Positions 43,601 to 51,459 are shown, counted from the stretch's first letter. The stretch: DNA of 64,000 nucleotides from Kaistella sp. (GCA_019459085.1 JAIBEW010000011.1:1-64000); one strand, 5' to 3'. The notes: generated by a model not told the origin, from the letters alone. Program-made: numbers and translations.

Positions 43601-46600
43601 GTTCTGATGGAAACCAAATTACTGTAAACTATTCAAAAATTGGGAAAACCAACAAATTAAAAACAGTTACAAATGAAAAATCTAAAGCAGCTTTTGCTAT
43701 AGATTATGAATTTACCAAACCTAATTATGAGGATCCTCATGCGAGACTTGTAATGAAAGAGGTAAAAGTTTTTAATCCTGATATCCTATCTACATCTTAC
43801 ACGAACTCCACTCCAGGCAAAGATGTAATTACCAGATTTAAATATGTAGATACAAACAACAACAATACCGCAAAATACGATAGAAGAGAAAGACTGTTTC
43901 TAGGCTTTAAAAATGTTACTACTGAAGAGTTAGATGAAACTGGAACTGTTTACAGAAAAAACAAACAAACATTCTACAACAAAAGTTACCATACTGCCGG
44001 TTTATTACGGACAAACGAATTAATGACAGGAGCCGGAACATTACTTTCAAAAGATTCAACTAATTATGCATTATACAGATTTATTAATAATAATACCGAA
44101 ATTGAGGCAATAGATCCCAGTAATTTTGAAACATTTGATGCAGGTGGAAAAGAAGGACGAAGAATGGGAGTCGCACTAGCTTCCAGCTCAACCAATACTA
44201 CCTACGAAAATGGATCCTCGATTACTACAACATCAAACTTAAAATACAATGTTAAAGGACAATTAAAGAATTACGCTTATAGCAGTCCTTCTACTTCATA
44301 TAATACTGAAATCACCTATCATTCTGGTCTGCAAAATAATATACTCAATGCGCCAAAAACAGTTACAGTATATCCCGGTTCTACCATGGGAACACCTTTA
44401 AGATTCCGGGAAACTTCGGTGAATAATTTTGGAGATATAACCCAAGTAAGAGTAAAATTGAACAGTTCGGAATTTGCGGTTACGGATATGTTGTATGATG
44501 GTTTTGGTAATATCATCAAAATTACTTATCCAGAAAATGAAAATGGTCAAAGATATTTTTTAAATTATACATACAGCCCACAATATTACAGCAAATACGT
44601 AACTGAAATTACGGATTATTTTGGTGCTACATCTTCTGCAGAATACGATACGCAAGTAGATCTTCCTACAAAGACTATAGATGTTACAGGAAATGAAACA
44701 TTATACAATTACGACCAGTACGGTCGTGCAAATTGGATTCGAGGACCGAAAGAAGCACTAACAATTGCACCATCGGTAGAATATAGATACGGGATGATGC
44801 CATGGAAACCCAACTCGAATATCTATATTTATGTTGCAGCGACACTTAATTACGATCCAGAGCACCCACAAAATCGTATTGAAACAATTACCATAGCAGA
44901 CGGTTTTGGAAAAGTGGCGCAAGTAAAAAAAGATGTTGCAATGTTTGGTACAGAAAGAATGTCTATTTCCGGCATTACAAATTATGATCATTTTGGTCGT
45001 GCTGTCAAACAATATCATCCATCATTTGAACTTAAACATACTGCTCAATATTATAATATCTTTACACTGAATCATACCTTTAATTTTGATCTAAACCCGG
45101 TCTCTACCACAAATATTTACGATGAAAAAGATAGAGTGATAAAGGCTATAGATGAAGATTCACAGATTACAGATATTAATTTTGAAATAGATAATAGTCT
45201 TTTCAAAAAATCAGTTGTCATCTATAATTCTACCGGTGTTTTGAAAAATGAAACTTTATCAAATGCAGAAGGAAAAGTGGTGCGCAGCAGTGATTTTATA
45301 GGCAATTATCCCAACTCTACCAATTTTGAATACAATACTTTGGGAGAACTTACCACCACTTACGATCCAGAAAATATAGCGACAGAATATCAATATGATT
45401 TAGCCGGCAGAAGAACATCTATGCTGCATCCAGATCATGGAGAATCACTCTATCTGTATGACACGGCAGGACACCTTATAAGATATTTTAGTGCCAATCT
45501 GATGAATAATCCATTATCTGCAGAATACATAAAATATGAATATGATTTTAACCGTCTTACCGCAATAGTACTTCCAGATGTACCAACCGGGCCGAATCCC
45601 AACAATGTTAGCTATGAGTATGGTGGGAGTAACGATGGTAATAATGCAACACGTCTTGTTTATAAAAGAGATGGTACCGGAGAAACATACTTTGAGTACG
45701 GAGATATGGGAGAAGTAGTTAATATTTATAGAACAATTCAGGGAATAGGAATGCCTAACCACAATTTTGCTACCCATTTTGAATATGATACCTGGAACAG
45801 GATAAAAATTATTGACTATCCTGATGGTGAACATTTAATTTATTCCTATGATGTAGGAGGTAATTTGAAAAAAATAATGAATGAGGATGGCTATGAATAT
45901 GTGAAAAGTATCATCTATGATACTTACGGACAAAGAAAAAGCATCACTTATGGCAATGATATTACCTCACAATATTCTTACACGGAGAAAAAAAGAAGGT
46001 TGAACATGCATACTCTTTCTGGAACAGGAAACAATGCACTTCTCCAAAATCAGTACACTTATGATACCGTAGGCAACATCAAAACTTTAAATAACACTGC
46101 GCAACAATCTCCAAATACGATGGGAGGTTATTACGAAAATGAATATACGTATGATTCGCTGAACCGTCTTATAGATGCTAAAGGCAAGTTTAATATTACA
46201 GAAGATATTCCGGAGATAGAAGGCGATCCTGTTACGTATACTCACGGAACCTCTCCTTACCAAGTAAGCAATTCAGAATATTTTTTAAATTTAGAGTATA
46301 ATGCTTCCAGCGGAATATTGAAAAAACACCAAAACCATCTGCAAGACCAAATAGTAAACGAAGAAAACACGTACATCAACCATTATACATATGAGGATGG
46401 TACGCATAAATTACAAAGTGTGGCTGACCCAAATACTGGAAATGAGGATATATTTGAATATGATTACAATGGAAATGTACTTACTCAATCTAATACAAAT
46501 GGCAGCTATCAAAAATTGATGTACTGGGATGAGCAAGACCGTATGAAAGCATTCTACGATTGGGATGCTGGTATTTTCCAATACTATACCTATGATGATG

Positions 46601-47952
46601 CCGGAGAAAGAACCATAAAATATACTTTGGAAGAAGGCGCACAACTCTACCAAAATGGAGAACTTATAGATGATAGTTTTAATATGAGAGACTATAAACT
46701 CTACCCAAATCCGTACTTAGTAGTAACCTCAGATGGCAGATACACCAAACACTATTTTGACGGCAGCACAAGGATTGCGAGCAGAGTGGCAGATGGTGCC
46801 GATATGTACCAAAGACCTTCTGGAAAGGAAAAAAATACAGAAAGAAAAGCACCGGATCCTTCGGCAGATCTAAAAACCTATCTGAACAAAGCAGGACTTG
46901 GAGAAGCCAAAATATCTGCAGAATTTGCCAGGGCACCCGCACCAACGTCAGATTTATACTATCTGCACGGCGATCATCTGGGAACCGCAACATTTGTAAC
47001 AGACGGAAACGGAGAAACTACCCAATTTTTCTTAAATTTACCCTTTGGGGAGACGATGGCAGAGCAGAATTTACCCGGCGCCTACGAAAACCCATACAAG
47101 TTTAATGCAAAAGAATTAGATGTAGAAACGAATCTTTACTACTACGGCGCAAGATATTACAATCCCAAATTCAGTATTTGGTATGGGGTGGATCCGCTGG
47201 CAGTCTATAACCCTGTAATGGAGACCGAGTTTTATGGAGATTGGCAACACAATGGCGGAGTGGGCTTTTGGGGGAATAATAACCCTTATATATATACGTA
47301 TCAAAATCCCATTATTTATGTAGATCCTAACGGGAAGCAAACTAAAGGGAGTCAGGAAACTAAGTATAAAAACACAGTATTTCAACAATGGGTAGCGGAC
47401 AATGTTAGTGGTCCTTTAAGTTCATACATGTATGAAAATGTTACAGTTCCTGTGACGGCATGGACCGATAAAAATATTAGACAACCCGTAACAAATGCTA
47501 CTCAACCATTAAGAGATGCATTTACATTGGATCCTGAATCGGCGGTACAGTATAGTGATTTGCAAGAACAGATGGGTCAATATATGAGCGAAAATGTTGG
47601 CGGTGCATATAGAGCAGGAGCGGAATATGGATTGGCTGGTTCAGGTATGGGAATGGGGCACATTGGTGCTTATAGTGGTAATCTCTTAAAACTTGGAAAA
47701 TCTATTTCAAGTATAATGGGAAAATCATATAAATCTGTAGCCGAAGTAACTGTAGAAATTAAAAATACAGGGTTACTAAAACAGCTTAATAAATCATCCA
47801 AGGGGAATTGGGTTAAGGTTTATGAAGCTGGAATTAAGAATGGTAGAAAAGTAGAAATGCACTATTTTAGAAATAATAAAAACAATAAGGTTTATGATGT
47901 AAAACAAAAGTATCAGCATTGGCATCAAAAGCAATTCAAGAAAATAAAATAA
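37636..47952 (+). CDS. RHS/SpvB polymorphic toxin, 3438 aa
   Basis: A giant exported toxin-like protein. After a hydrophobic N-terminus (LLLLMFFTCMFVFA), about 480 residues carry no recognised domain. A SpvB/TcdB-type N-terminal domain follows near 490 (FISPPSGSQKGDANISYPI). FG-GAP/VCBS repeats recur around 905 (VDFNGDGIPDY), 1677, 1781, 1875 and 1976. Tyr-Asp RHS repeats fill about 2280-3080 (YDxxGR, YEYGG). The RHS core ends with LYYLHGDHLGTATF, ARYYNP and NPIIYVDPNGKQ (about 3106-3236). The remaining about 200 residues are the toxin tip, of which the last 55 (KSSKGNWVKVYEAGIKNG...HWHQKQFKKIK) look like a small nuclease-type domain. Family not identified. Immunity gene follows with a 1-nt overlap. 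Confidence 0.92.
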   Translation: MNFKKLFTFRRQPLLLLMFFTCMFVFASLSRKDITNIKEFNRSLLSKVKPSKSPSLKETKNKAGKATISSFSGNASAVNTSAPVKNSLTDAAPLMAFSPQEKLHSAAFNPLYSDTVEQIFESVEKQGQIGVLSEKEEDRISDNFFTIRIPKQNTVVSSAYLSYELYGLANHQSVSRSINHNPALGGDVIVSGYHWSVQKEAINLQLLKEGENTVMFTAPSPGIKYKVKNVKIVFENGKAAENISISSLQSSNTVYLKGFIRNAAPHQSEILVAGEAVRINNGEFEKTLTVTSAFRNEGINIQSGNSSFRYKVPPADGDLKVLHEESFRANTLTVLKDQQYQFSHDGATLLIEKESTASEAVVQILRLREKDFPTTNQGIKNLTPEAKAFRITIPSGKLQKKIKVTLPYDEKKLGAISSKEIKSFYFDYQIRKWKLIDNATADEKTKTVSFEAIGEGDYINGIISVPESPQLNAFAPTSISGLKAADPTARLQFISPPSGSQKGDANISYPIVIPSGRNGMQPNLSFNYSSDGGNGWLGEGWSIGGLSSINIDTRWGAPAFDPTKESELYSLDGETLVYEGNYMPNRHNVDGTNQPTTTPQPRNSVSNEKSFYLRKGHNFSIIKRYGTTPDTYRWIVTSTDGTKYYYGGDENGINIKSVLKTNDGAISSWGLWKAVDTHNNNIIYYYDNDAINFSGNNANLSGGKSFNVKSVTYTGAGSADGAYKIDFIKENTVTRKDLSIDGKRGLKYIEPYRLKTIEIKERLNCSPIDQSCGSLFRSYRLEYIEGEFGKSLLSKIKQPYEDDYITVYNFDYHNELKDGNTELPIFGPDVSISTDPTNLSFPILPSAINPSKINSTYTKEEGGTIRASFLMDVAVPTQNPYGNLILFSKTFGASTSEARTARQIVDFNGDGIPDYIYKKSDGLFLKSGYINQQGYLNFNSNITPIQNFNSNFSFTKTELKSNGTDFGGGVDVFIFNLFLNSSTVNSSSTSITPTYLRDANSDGLMDIVHEGKVYFNKIENGAPSFTQFSEFTENMLIKAEPIAPIFEEQLPKDDVIKMWIAPRAGYIRFHDDISIEQVPNANAVYSVEINTEDGSGSYYGRLYLTKLINGTATQSQTIDIKRYNDYFSQIQSMPPTNTQFNHMGIDQPSGIRVESGDKIFVRLRQDDNKNYKVFSNPEIVYVNKFGVDIPNDPVLDQDGFNLNNGSYAENFLLNDADQGIKLPNNGTVSITVPTISFPSLTDKVTFTIKSYNLINNTEVTLYTHDFLPSINPSFPVSLSGFTLNSIAITAPTVIKVYVDSDSHTAFKNSGLDNISLNYATGGNNYTLNPIPKYPSRFITGLRPKINISHYTASYPQGSHVYGVEINKNTASSTFTNAFTFKYIVKKNGKVLAKREVTVSSPVSGSFQTIERDLNSGQIITGIQPITFYSGVLNGNDDEKINIQVYFGSAEDRIHYGQLASLFNGKLFNIYYDGSAYLTSVPETSINSTGYNYFTKFYNNWGQFLYNDINKETDFDYMRDEYGALANLFPEIDMSLNFDHCTGLNDENEIKACIIQTSSNYSLPAHLNPLWVLKSNGIEKWKGIGLEQYAMADSFKDDISTAGLFNTQGFGVDPANPDETTLVPGLEATKMKAINKINLSSSKTKTLSGSLSAAGISAGIGDTEVRLTGPGSVSSQDFMDLNGDGYPDIVTKSSLQLTNATGGLRSYQSPFADSYISNSDSYINASSVSLSFDVKQYNTLASYIKYGITNTTAKADTSSPWAAPVGLNANFNYDSKDSGNYYWMDLNGDGLADRIAKDDTTSEMKYQLNFGKQLSTVSESFFNLETYSSRPKNSVGISIGTALSGLANIVQAIPLNIGINASAGGTISEGSSEKTFEDVNGDGMIDLITVVNTNKTMVSYNLGNKFADPIDLKKGTASQIDFANELKNYNGYASIGGHVYIPFLVIPVWPPLNIYLKAGIDASYNLGLTISEVNKSFMDMNGDGYNDLVRSDGNQITVNYSKIGKTNKLKTVTNEKSKAAFAIDYEFTKPNYEDPHARLVMKEVKVFNPDILSTSYTNSTPGKDVITRFKYVDTNNNNTAKYDRRERLFLGFKNVTTEELDETGTVYRKNKQTFYNKSYHTAGLLRTNELMTGAGTLLSKDSTNYALYRFINNNTEIEAIDPSNFETFDAGGKEGRRMGVALASSSTNTTYENGSSITTTSNLKYNVKGQLKNYAYSSPSTSYNTEITYHSGLQNNILNAPKTVTVYPGSTMGTPLRFRETSVNNFGDITQVRVKLNSSEFAVTDMLYDGFGNIIKITYPENENGQRYFLNYTYSPQYYSKYVTEITDYFGATSSAEYDTQVDLPTKTIDVTGNETLYNYDQYGRANWIRGPKEALTIAPSVEYRYGMMPWKPNSNIYIYVAATLNYDPEHPQNRIETITIADGFGKVAQVKKDVAMFGTERMSISGITNYDHFGRAVKQYHPSFELKHTAQYYNIFTLNHTFNFDLNPVSTTNIYDEKDRVIKAIDEDSQITDINFEIDNSLFKKSVVIYNSTGVLKNETLSNAEGKVVRSSDFIGNYPNSTNFEYNTLGELTTTYDPENIATEYQYDLAGRRTSMLHPDHGESLYLYDTAGHLIRYFSANLMNNPLSAEYIKYEYDFNRLTAIVLPDVPTGPNPNNVSYEYGGSNDGNNATRLVYKRDGTGETYFEYGDMGEVVNIYRTIQGIGMPNHNFATHFEYDTWNRIKIIDYPDGEHLIYSYDVGGNLKKIMNEDGYEYVKSIIYDTYGQRKSITYGNDITSQYSYTEKKRRLNMHTLSGTGNNALLQNQYTYDTVGNIKTLNNTAQQSPNTMGGYYENEYTYDSLNRLIDAKGKFNITEDIPEIEGDPVTYTHGTSPYQVSNSEYFLNLEYNASSGILKKHQNHLQDQIVNEENTYINHYTYEDGTHKLQSVADPNTGNEDIFEYDYNGNVLTQSNTNGSYQKLMYWDEQDRMKAFYDWDAGIFQYYTYDDAGERTIKYTLEEGAQLYQNGELIDDSFNMRDYKLYPNPYLVVTSDGRYTKHYFDGSTRIASRVADGADMYQRPSGKEKNTERKAPDPSADLKTYLNKAGLGEAKISAEFARAPAPTSDLYYLHGDHLGTATFVTDGNGETTQFFLNLPFGETMAEQNLPGAYENPYKFNAKELDVETNLYYYGARYYNPKFSIWYGVDPLAVYNPVMETEFYGDWQHNGGVGFWGNNNPYIYTYQNPIIYVDPNGKQTKGSQETKYKNTVFQQWVADNVSGPLSSYMYENVTVPVTAWTDKNIRQPVTNATQPLRDAFTLDPESAVQYSDLQEQMGQYMSENVGGAYRAGAEYGLAGSGMGMGHIGAYSGNLLKLGKSISSIMGKSYKSVAEVTVEIKNTGLLKQLNKSSKGNWVKVYEAGIKNGRKVEMHYFRNNKNNKVYDVKQKYQHWHQKQFKKIK

Positions 47953-48287
47953 TGAAAATGCAAATAACACATCTTGAAAGAATTATGAACACTAATGTTC
48001 TAAGAAACCCATGGAATAATACTTTAGAAACACTTCTTAACTCAGTAAATGATTGGCCAAATTCTGTGAATACTTTGGAGGATTTTGAATCACAGATTGA
48101 AAACACAATTAAAGGTCCTATATGTAAAAAAAACATTGAAGAGTATTTAAAAAATGTTGATTACTCTTTAAATGCATGGGAATCAGAATCCCTATTTGTT
48201 TTATTAGGAATTTATGATAATCATTCTGCTGAAGAATGTTTAAAAGATATTATATATAAACTAAGTATAGAAATTCAGAGGTATTAA
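47952..48287 (+). CDS. candidate immunity protein of the RHS toxin
   Basis: A 111-aa acidic, soluble protein whose ATG overlaps the toxin stop (TAATG), the typical coupling of an effector and its immunity gene. Motifs: LERIMNTNVLRNPWNNTLETL, CKKNIEEYLKNVDYSL and LIYDN-like segment FVLLGIYDNHSAEECLKD. No family name. A GTG-type start 33 nt upstream is less likely because it overlaps the toxin end. Confidence 0.65.
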   Translation: MKMQITHLERIMNTNVLRNPWNNTLETLLNSVNDWPNSVNTLEDFESQIENTIKGPICKKNIEEYLKNVDYSLNAWESESLFVLLGIYDNHSAEECLKDIIYKLSIEIQRY

Positions 48288-48446
48288 GCTACTTCCTGAT
48301 CCTCCTACTCCTTCCAGTTTACCGGGAGACCCTGCTGGATTTGCAGAAATGATTGGTGGCGGAATTAATAGTTTAAGGGCTTCCCGATGTCGCGGACTTG
48401 TAGTCCGTGCCCGAACCATATATTATATCCAAGATTAGTGTTTCGT
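48288..48446 (+). pseudogene. degraded RHS tail with palindromic repeat
   Basis: Directly after the immunity gene a frame reads LLPDPPTPSSLPGDPAGFAE, then MIGGGINSLR, which looks like the linker of an RHS C-terminal tip rather than an independent gene. A hairpin CGGACT-TGT-AGTCCG (48392-48406) interrupts it. Beyond, a decayed copy of the core segment YYNPKLSVWYG is visible with indels (48415-48446), leading into the intact copy of the following cassette. Confidence 0.55.
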
Positions 48447-49153
48447 ATGGGGTGGATCCACTGGCAGTCTATAACCCTGTAATGGAGACCGAGTTTTATG
48501 GAGATGGGCAACACAACGGCGGAGTGGGCTTTTGGGGGAATAATAACCCTTATATATATACGTATCAAAATCCCATTATTTATGTAGATCCTAACGGAAA
48601 ACAAACTAAAGTTACAGATTTTTGTAGTGGATTTTTTGAAGGAGTTATTGGATATGATCCTAAAGATCCTAATAAAAATACACTTGATACTGGAAGATGG
48701 CACAAGTATGACAAATTTGGAATGAGAATTCCTGAAAATAGAAATCAAAAATACGGAAATGAGACAGGAAGAAAAATAAGTGAAAAAGCTTATGAGTTAG
48801 GTGTAAAGACAGGTGTAATTGCGGGTATTTTTATTGAAGTTATTGAACCTTCCCCTGTTGGAGAAGCTAAAGCGGGTGGAAAAATACTTATAAATAGTCT
48901 AGATGAATTAATAGAAGCCGCAGGGAAATTCACTACTAGAAAGACATCGGTGGCAGAGAATGTAATAAAAGCAAATATTGACGATGTATTTGAAACATTA
49001 ACTAAAGATGCTGTTAAAACTACAGAAGGGGGAGCAAAAGTTCTAAAAGATGGTAGAGTTCTTCATAAACATAAATCTACAAGAACCGATCTTCATACAA
49101 TATCCATTGATGAAGCAGAAAAAAAACAGAAAAAAATCAGATTTAAAAATTAA
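48407..49153 (+). CDS. orphan RHS toxin tip, cassette 2
   Basis: A 248-aa frame opening with GTG. From YGVDPLAVYNPVMETEFYGD to NPIIYVDPNGKQTK it repeats the end of the RHS core of the full-length gene (about 166 nt with few mismatches, 47180-47346 versus 48446-48611). A new tip follows: VTDFCSGFFEGVIGYD, a Gly/Ala-rich middle, and KVLKDGRVLHKHKSTRTDLH near the end. No start codon or promoter of its own is convincing, so this is probably a silent cassette. Toxin family not identified. An immunity gene follows after 5 nt. Confidence 0.7.
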   Translation: MPEPYIISKISVSYGVDPLAVYNPVMETEFYGDGQHNGGVGFWGNNNPYIYTYQNPIIYVDPNGKQTKVTDFCSGFFEGVIGYDPKDPNKNTLDTGRWHKYDKFGMRIPENRNQKYGNETGRKISEKAYELGVKTGVIAGIFIEVIEPSPVGEAKAGGKILINSLDELIEAAGKFTTRKTSVAENVIKANIDDVFETLTKDAVKTTEGGAKVLKDGRVLHKHKSTRTDLHTISIDEAEKKQKKIRFKN

Positions 49154-49158
49154 ACATA

Positions 49159-49623
49159 ATGATAAAATTGAATAATAAATTTGATTTTAATGTAAATAAT
49201 AATGGTTTTTCCCTATTTATTTTTGACATTGAAGAAGGTATTACATTATCTAGTTCTTTAAAAGAGGTTGAATCTTTTTTAAGACCGGAAAAATCTGATT
49301 ATTTAAGGCCTCTTTTTAATTTGAACCAAATTGATTTATCAATTTTGAAATTTATAAAAGGTAATGAAATTTATGCATACCTAGACGGGTATTCAGATGG
49401 GGAAGGTTGGGGAGATGATAGAAATGATTTCAAACAACTTATAGGTGAATTTCAGAAATACAAACATTTAATAACCGGAGAAATATATTTACTGAATAAA
49501 GATTTATTTGATAAAAATGATTCCATTCTTAAATTTGAAGAATATATTAGTTATGGTTATTATATAATTTTAATTTGGATTTTTTCTGAACATTTATACA
49601 TTTGTGAGTTTACGAATGATTGA
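49159..49623 (+). CDS. candidate immunity protein of cassette 2
   Basis: A 154-aa soluble protein, acidic and rich in aromatic residues (NNNGFSLFIFDIEEG, then AYLDGYSDGEGWGDDRNDF and the end FSEHLYICEF). It begins 5 nt after the orphan tip of cassette 2. Small size, acidity and position are the marks of a toxin-immunity pair; no known immunity family is recognised. Confidence 0.6.
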   Translation: MIKLNNKFDFNVNNNGFSLFIFDIEEGITLSSSLKEVESFLRPEKSDYLRPLFNLNQIDLSILKFIKGNEIYAYLDGYSDGEGWGDDRNDFKQLIGEFQKYKHLITGEIYLLNKDLFDKNDSILKFEEYISYGYYIILIWIFSEHLYICEFTND

Positions 49624-49680
49624 TAAAAACCTTTACTTTACAGTGAGTTAGCAACCAACGAAAACGGCGAGACTACCCTG

Positions 49681-49727
49681 CTGCTCAAAGTCTCCCGACT
49701 TTGATCGGTAAAAGCTAAGCTAACTTT
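49681..49727. repeat. cassette-flanking palindromic repeat, left copy
   Basis: 47 nt with the hairpin AAAGTCTCCCGACTTT and the tail TAAAAGCTAAGCTAACTT. It is about 87% identical to 51343-51389 in the same orientation, and the two bracket cassette 3. Confidence 0.7.
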
Positions 49728-49733
49728 TCGAAA

Positions 49734-50843
49734 TTGGCTTTTGCATTTGAATGCGTTGCAAACAAGGCGCCGGATCCCGAAACCGATTTTAAAAACTACC
49801 TGGATAAAGCAGGATTCAGCAATTCAGTAGTGGAAAAGGAATTTCAAAAGGGTCCACCTACCAGCGGTCTGTATTACCTTCACGGCGATCATTTGGGAAC
49901 CGGTTCCCTCGTCACCGACAGCAATGGCGAGACGACGCAGTTTTTCCTAAATTTGCCTTTTGGAGAAACCATGGCAGAGCAGAATTTACAGGGCGCCTAC
50001 GACAACCCGTATAAATTTAACGCCAAAGAGTTGGACAGCGAAACAGGCCTGTATTACTACGGCGCCCGATACTACAACCCAAAATTAAGCGTTTGGTATG
50101 GGGTGGATCCGCTGTCGGAGAAGATGCCGAGCTGGTCACCATACTCCTATGCGTTTGATAATCCGGTAAGATTTATTGATCCTGATGGCATGGAACCAGT
50201 TGATGATCACTTTAACCAATTCGGAAAATATCTTTATACGGACAATAAAAAGACAAATAATATTGTTATCGATTTTCAAAATCCAATAAATGGGAAAATC
50301 TCCTCCGCACCTTGGCATTCTCAACAATTGAAAGATTATACCTTTACTAAAGATAACCTTTATGTTTTAGCAAATATTGCTAATCATTATGCAAAAGATG
50401 CTGGTGTGGATTTAAATAATCTCAGAGGAGGTAGTGTTTCAATCGCAATGGCCGAATTCAAGGTAGATTCTTATGGGAAAATGGATGGAATAGTTAGGCG
50501 TTTTAATGGCGGCGATTATAAAGCAGATGCGTTAGCGACTGGAGATTTTGCATCACAAAAATTAAATATTATGGTTAATAATGGAAGTGTTAGCGATTTA
50601 TATAATGATAAATATAATATGATTTCTACTTTAAGTCATGAAGGAGGTAAAGTAAGTCACTTAAAATACGATCCAAAAAATTGGTACGAAGGACAAGAAG
50701 TTCATATGAAAATATATGAAAATCAAATGAAATCTCCTGTATTTCAAAAGACCACCAAAGATTATAAGAATAAAATGAGAGAAAATTATGGAAATACTAA
50801 ATTTGAATACAACTATTATAAAAAGAAATATTCTGGAAAATAA
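49734..50843 (+). CDS. orphan RHS toxin tip, cassette 3
   Basis: A frame of 369 codons that opens with TTG; no ATG occurs before about 49970, so it is probably a promoterless fragment of an RHS gene. Residues about 12-130 copy the RHS core (KAPDP...LYYLHGDHLGTGSLV...ARYYNPKLSVWYGVDPL), about 75% like the full-length gene. The core end then differs (LSEKMPSWSPYSYAFDNPVRFIDPDGM), the standard RHS closing motif. The tip (about 150-369) includes NMISTLSHEGGKVSHLKYD, close to a zinc-metalloprotease HExxH but with Lys for the second His. An immunity-like gene overlaps its end. Confidence 0.7.
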   Translation: MAFAFECVANKAPDPETDFKNYLDKAGFSNSVVEKEFQKGPPTSGLYYLHGDHLGTGSLVTDSNGETTQFFLNLPFGETMAEQNLQGAYDNPYKFNAKELDSETGLYYYGARYYNPKLSVWYGVDPLSEKMPSWSPYSYAFDNPVRFIDPDGMEPVDDHFNQFGKYLYTDNKKTNNIVIDFQNPINGKISSAPWHSQQLKDYTFTKDNLYVLANIANHYAKDAGVDLNNLRGGSVSIAMAEFKVDSYGKMDGIVRRFNGGDYKADALATGDFASQKLNIMVNNGSVSDLYNDKYNMISTLSHEGGKVSHLKYDPKNWYEGQEVHMKIYENQMKSPVFQKTTKDYKNKMRENYGNTKFEYNYYKKKYSGK

Positions 50844-51330
50844 AATCTCATTTTATACTACCATTGCTTTCTTGAGCTTTTACTCATGTAAATCACATAA
50901 AACAAATGATAATGCAATTGTGGCTTTTCAAAATATAATTTGTGATTATGCTGTTAATGATAGTATAAAAATAAAAAATGTGGAAACTTTTTTATTATTT
51001 GTAAATCCAACAGATGATACAGTACAAGTTTCTCTTAAAGAAATTCACAGTAATTATGTTCATATTTATAAAAATGATACCTTTAAAATTAATTTTGAAA
51101 AATCGACTTCTATTGTTATACCCCCCCGTGATTCGTTAGGATTACCATGTATGTCAATTATAAATAAAAAATTTAATATAAGAGATAGTATTTTCAACAA
51201 AGGTTTTAATGTTTTAGATACTATAAAAAATAAAATTATTGAAAGAATCCCAAGCTCTAATATAAAAAAAGTGTATGAATTCCAATTATATGAAAAATGG
51301 GGGAAACAAAGTAATAGAACCGAACTGTAA
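50788..51330 (+). CDS. candidate lipoprotein immunity protein of cassette 3
   Basis: A 180-aa protein. The first 34 residues run through a hydrophobic stretch ending in FLSFYSC, a loose lipobox, then a polar mature part (SHKTNDNAIVAFQN). Membrane anchoring in the periplasm is likely. It overlaps the toxin tip of cassette 3 by 56 nt if the ATG at 50788 is used; a TTG at about 50803 is an alternative. A lipid-anchored immunity protein would fit a toxin acting in the periplasm. Family not recognised. Confidence 0.55.
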   Translation: MEILNLNTTIIKRNILENKISFYTTIAFLSFYSCKSHKTNDNAIVAFQNIICDYAVNDSIKIKNVETFLLFVNPTDDTVQVSLKEIHSNYVHIYKNDTFKINFEKSTSIVIPPRDSLGLPCMSIINKKFNIRDSIFNKGFNVLDTIKNKIIERIPSSNIKKVYEFQLYEKWGKQSNRTEL

Positions 51331-51342
51331 ATAAAGTGCCCG

Positions 51343-51389
51343 CTGCGCAAAGTCGCCCGACTTTGAGCGATAAAAGCGAAGCTAACTTA
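51343..51389. repeat. cassette-flanking palindromic repeat, right copy
   Basis: Same element as 49681-49727, here with a perfect 7-bp hairpin AAAGTCG-CC-CGACTTT and the tail TAAAAGCGAAGCTAACTT. Confidence 0.7.
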
Positions 51390-51459
51390 CCATTGCTTCC
51401 CAAACCACCTTTGTGCTCGGTTGAAGCTAAAATTAAAAATCTTTGCGCTTTTACGTTAA

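Noticed and set aside
45514..47388. Minus-strand frames of 80-106 codons inside the RHS gene
   Set aside because: Antisense shadows of the repetitive RHS coding sequence; the repeated peptide in two of them mirrors the duplicated core.
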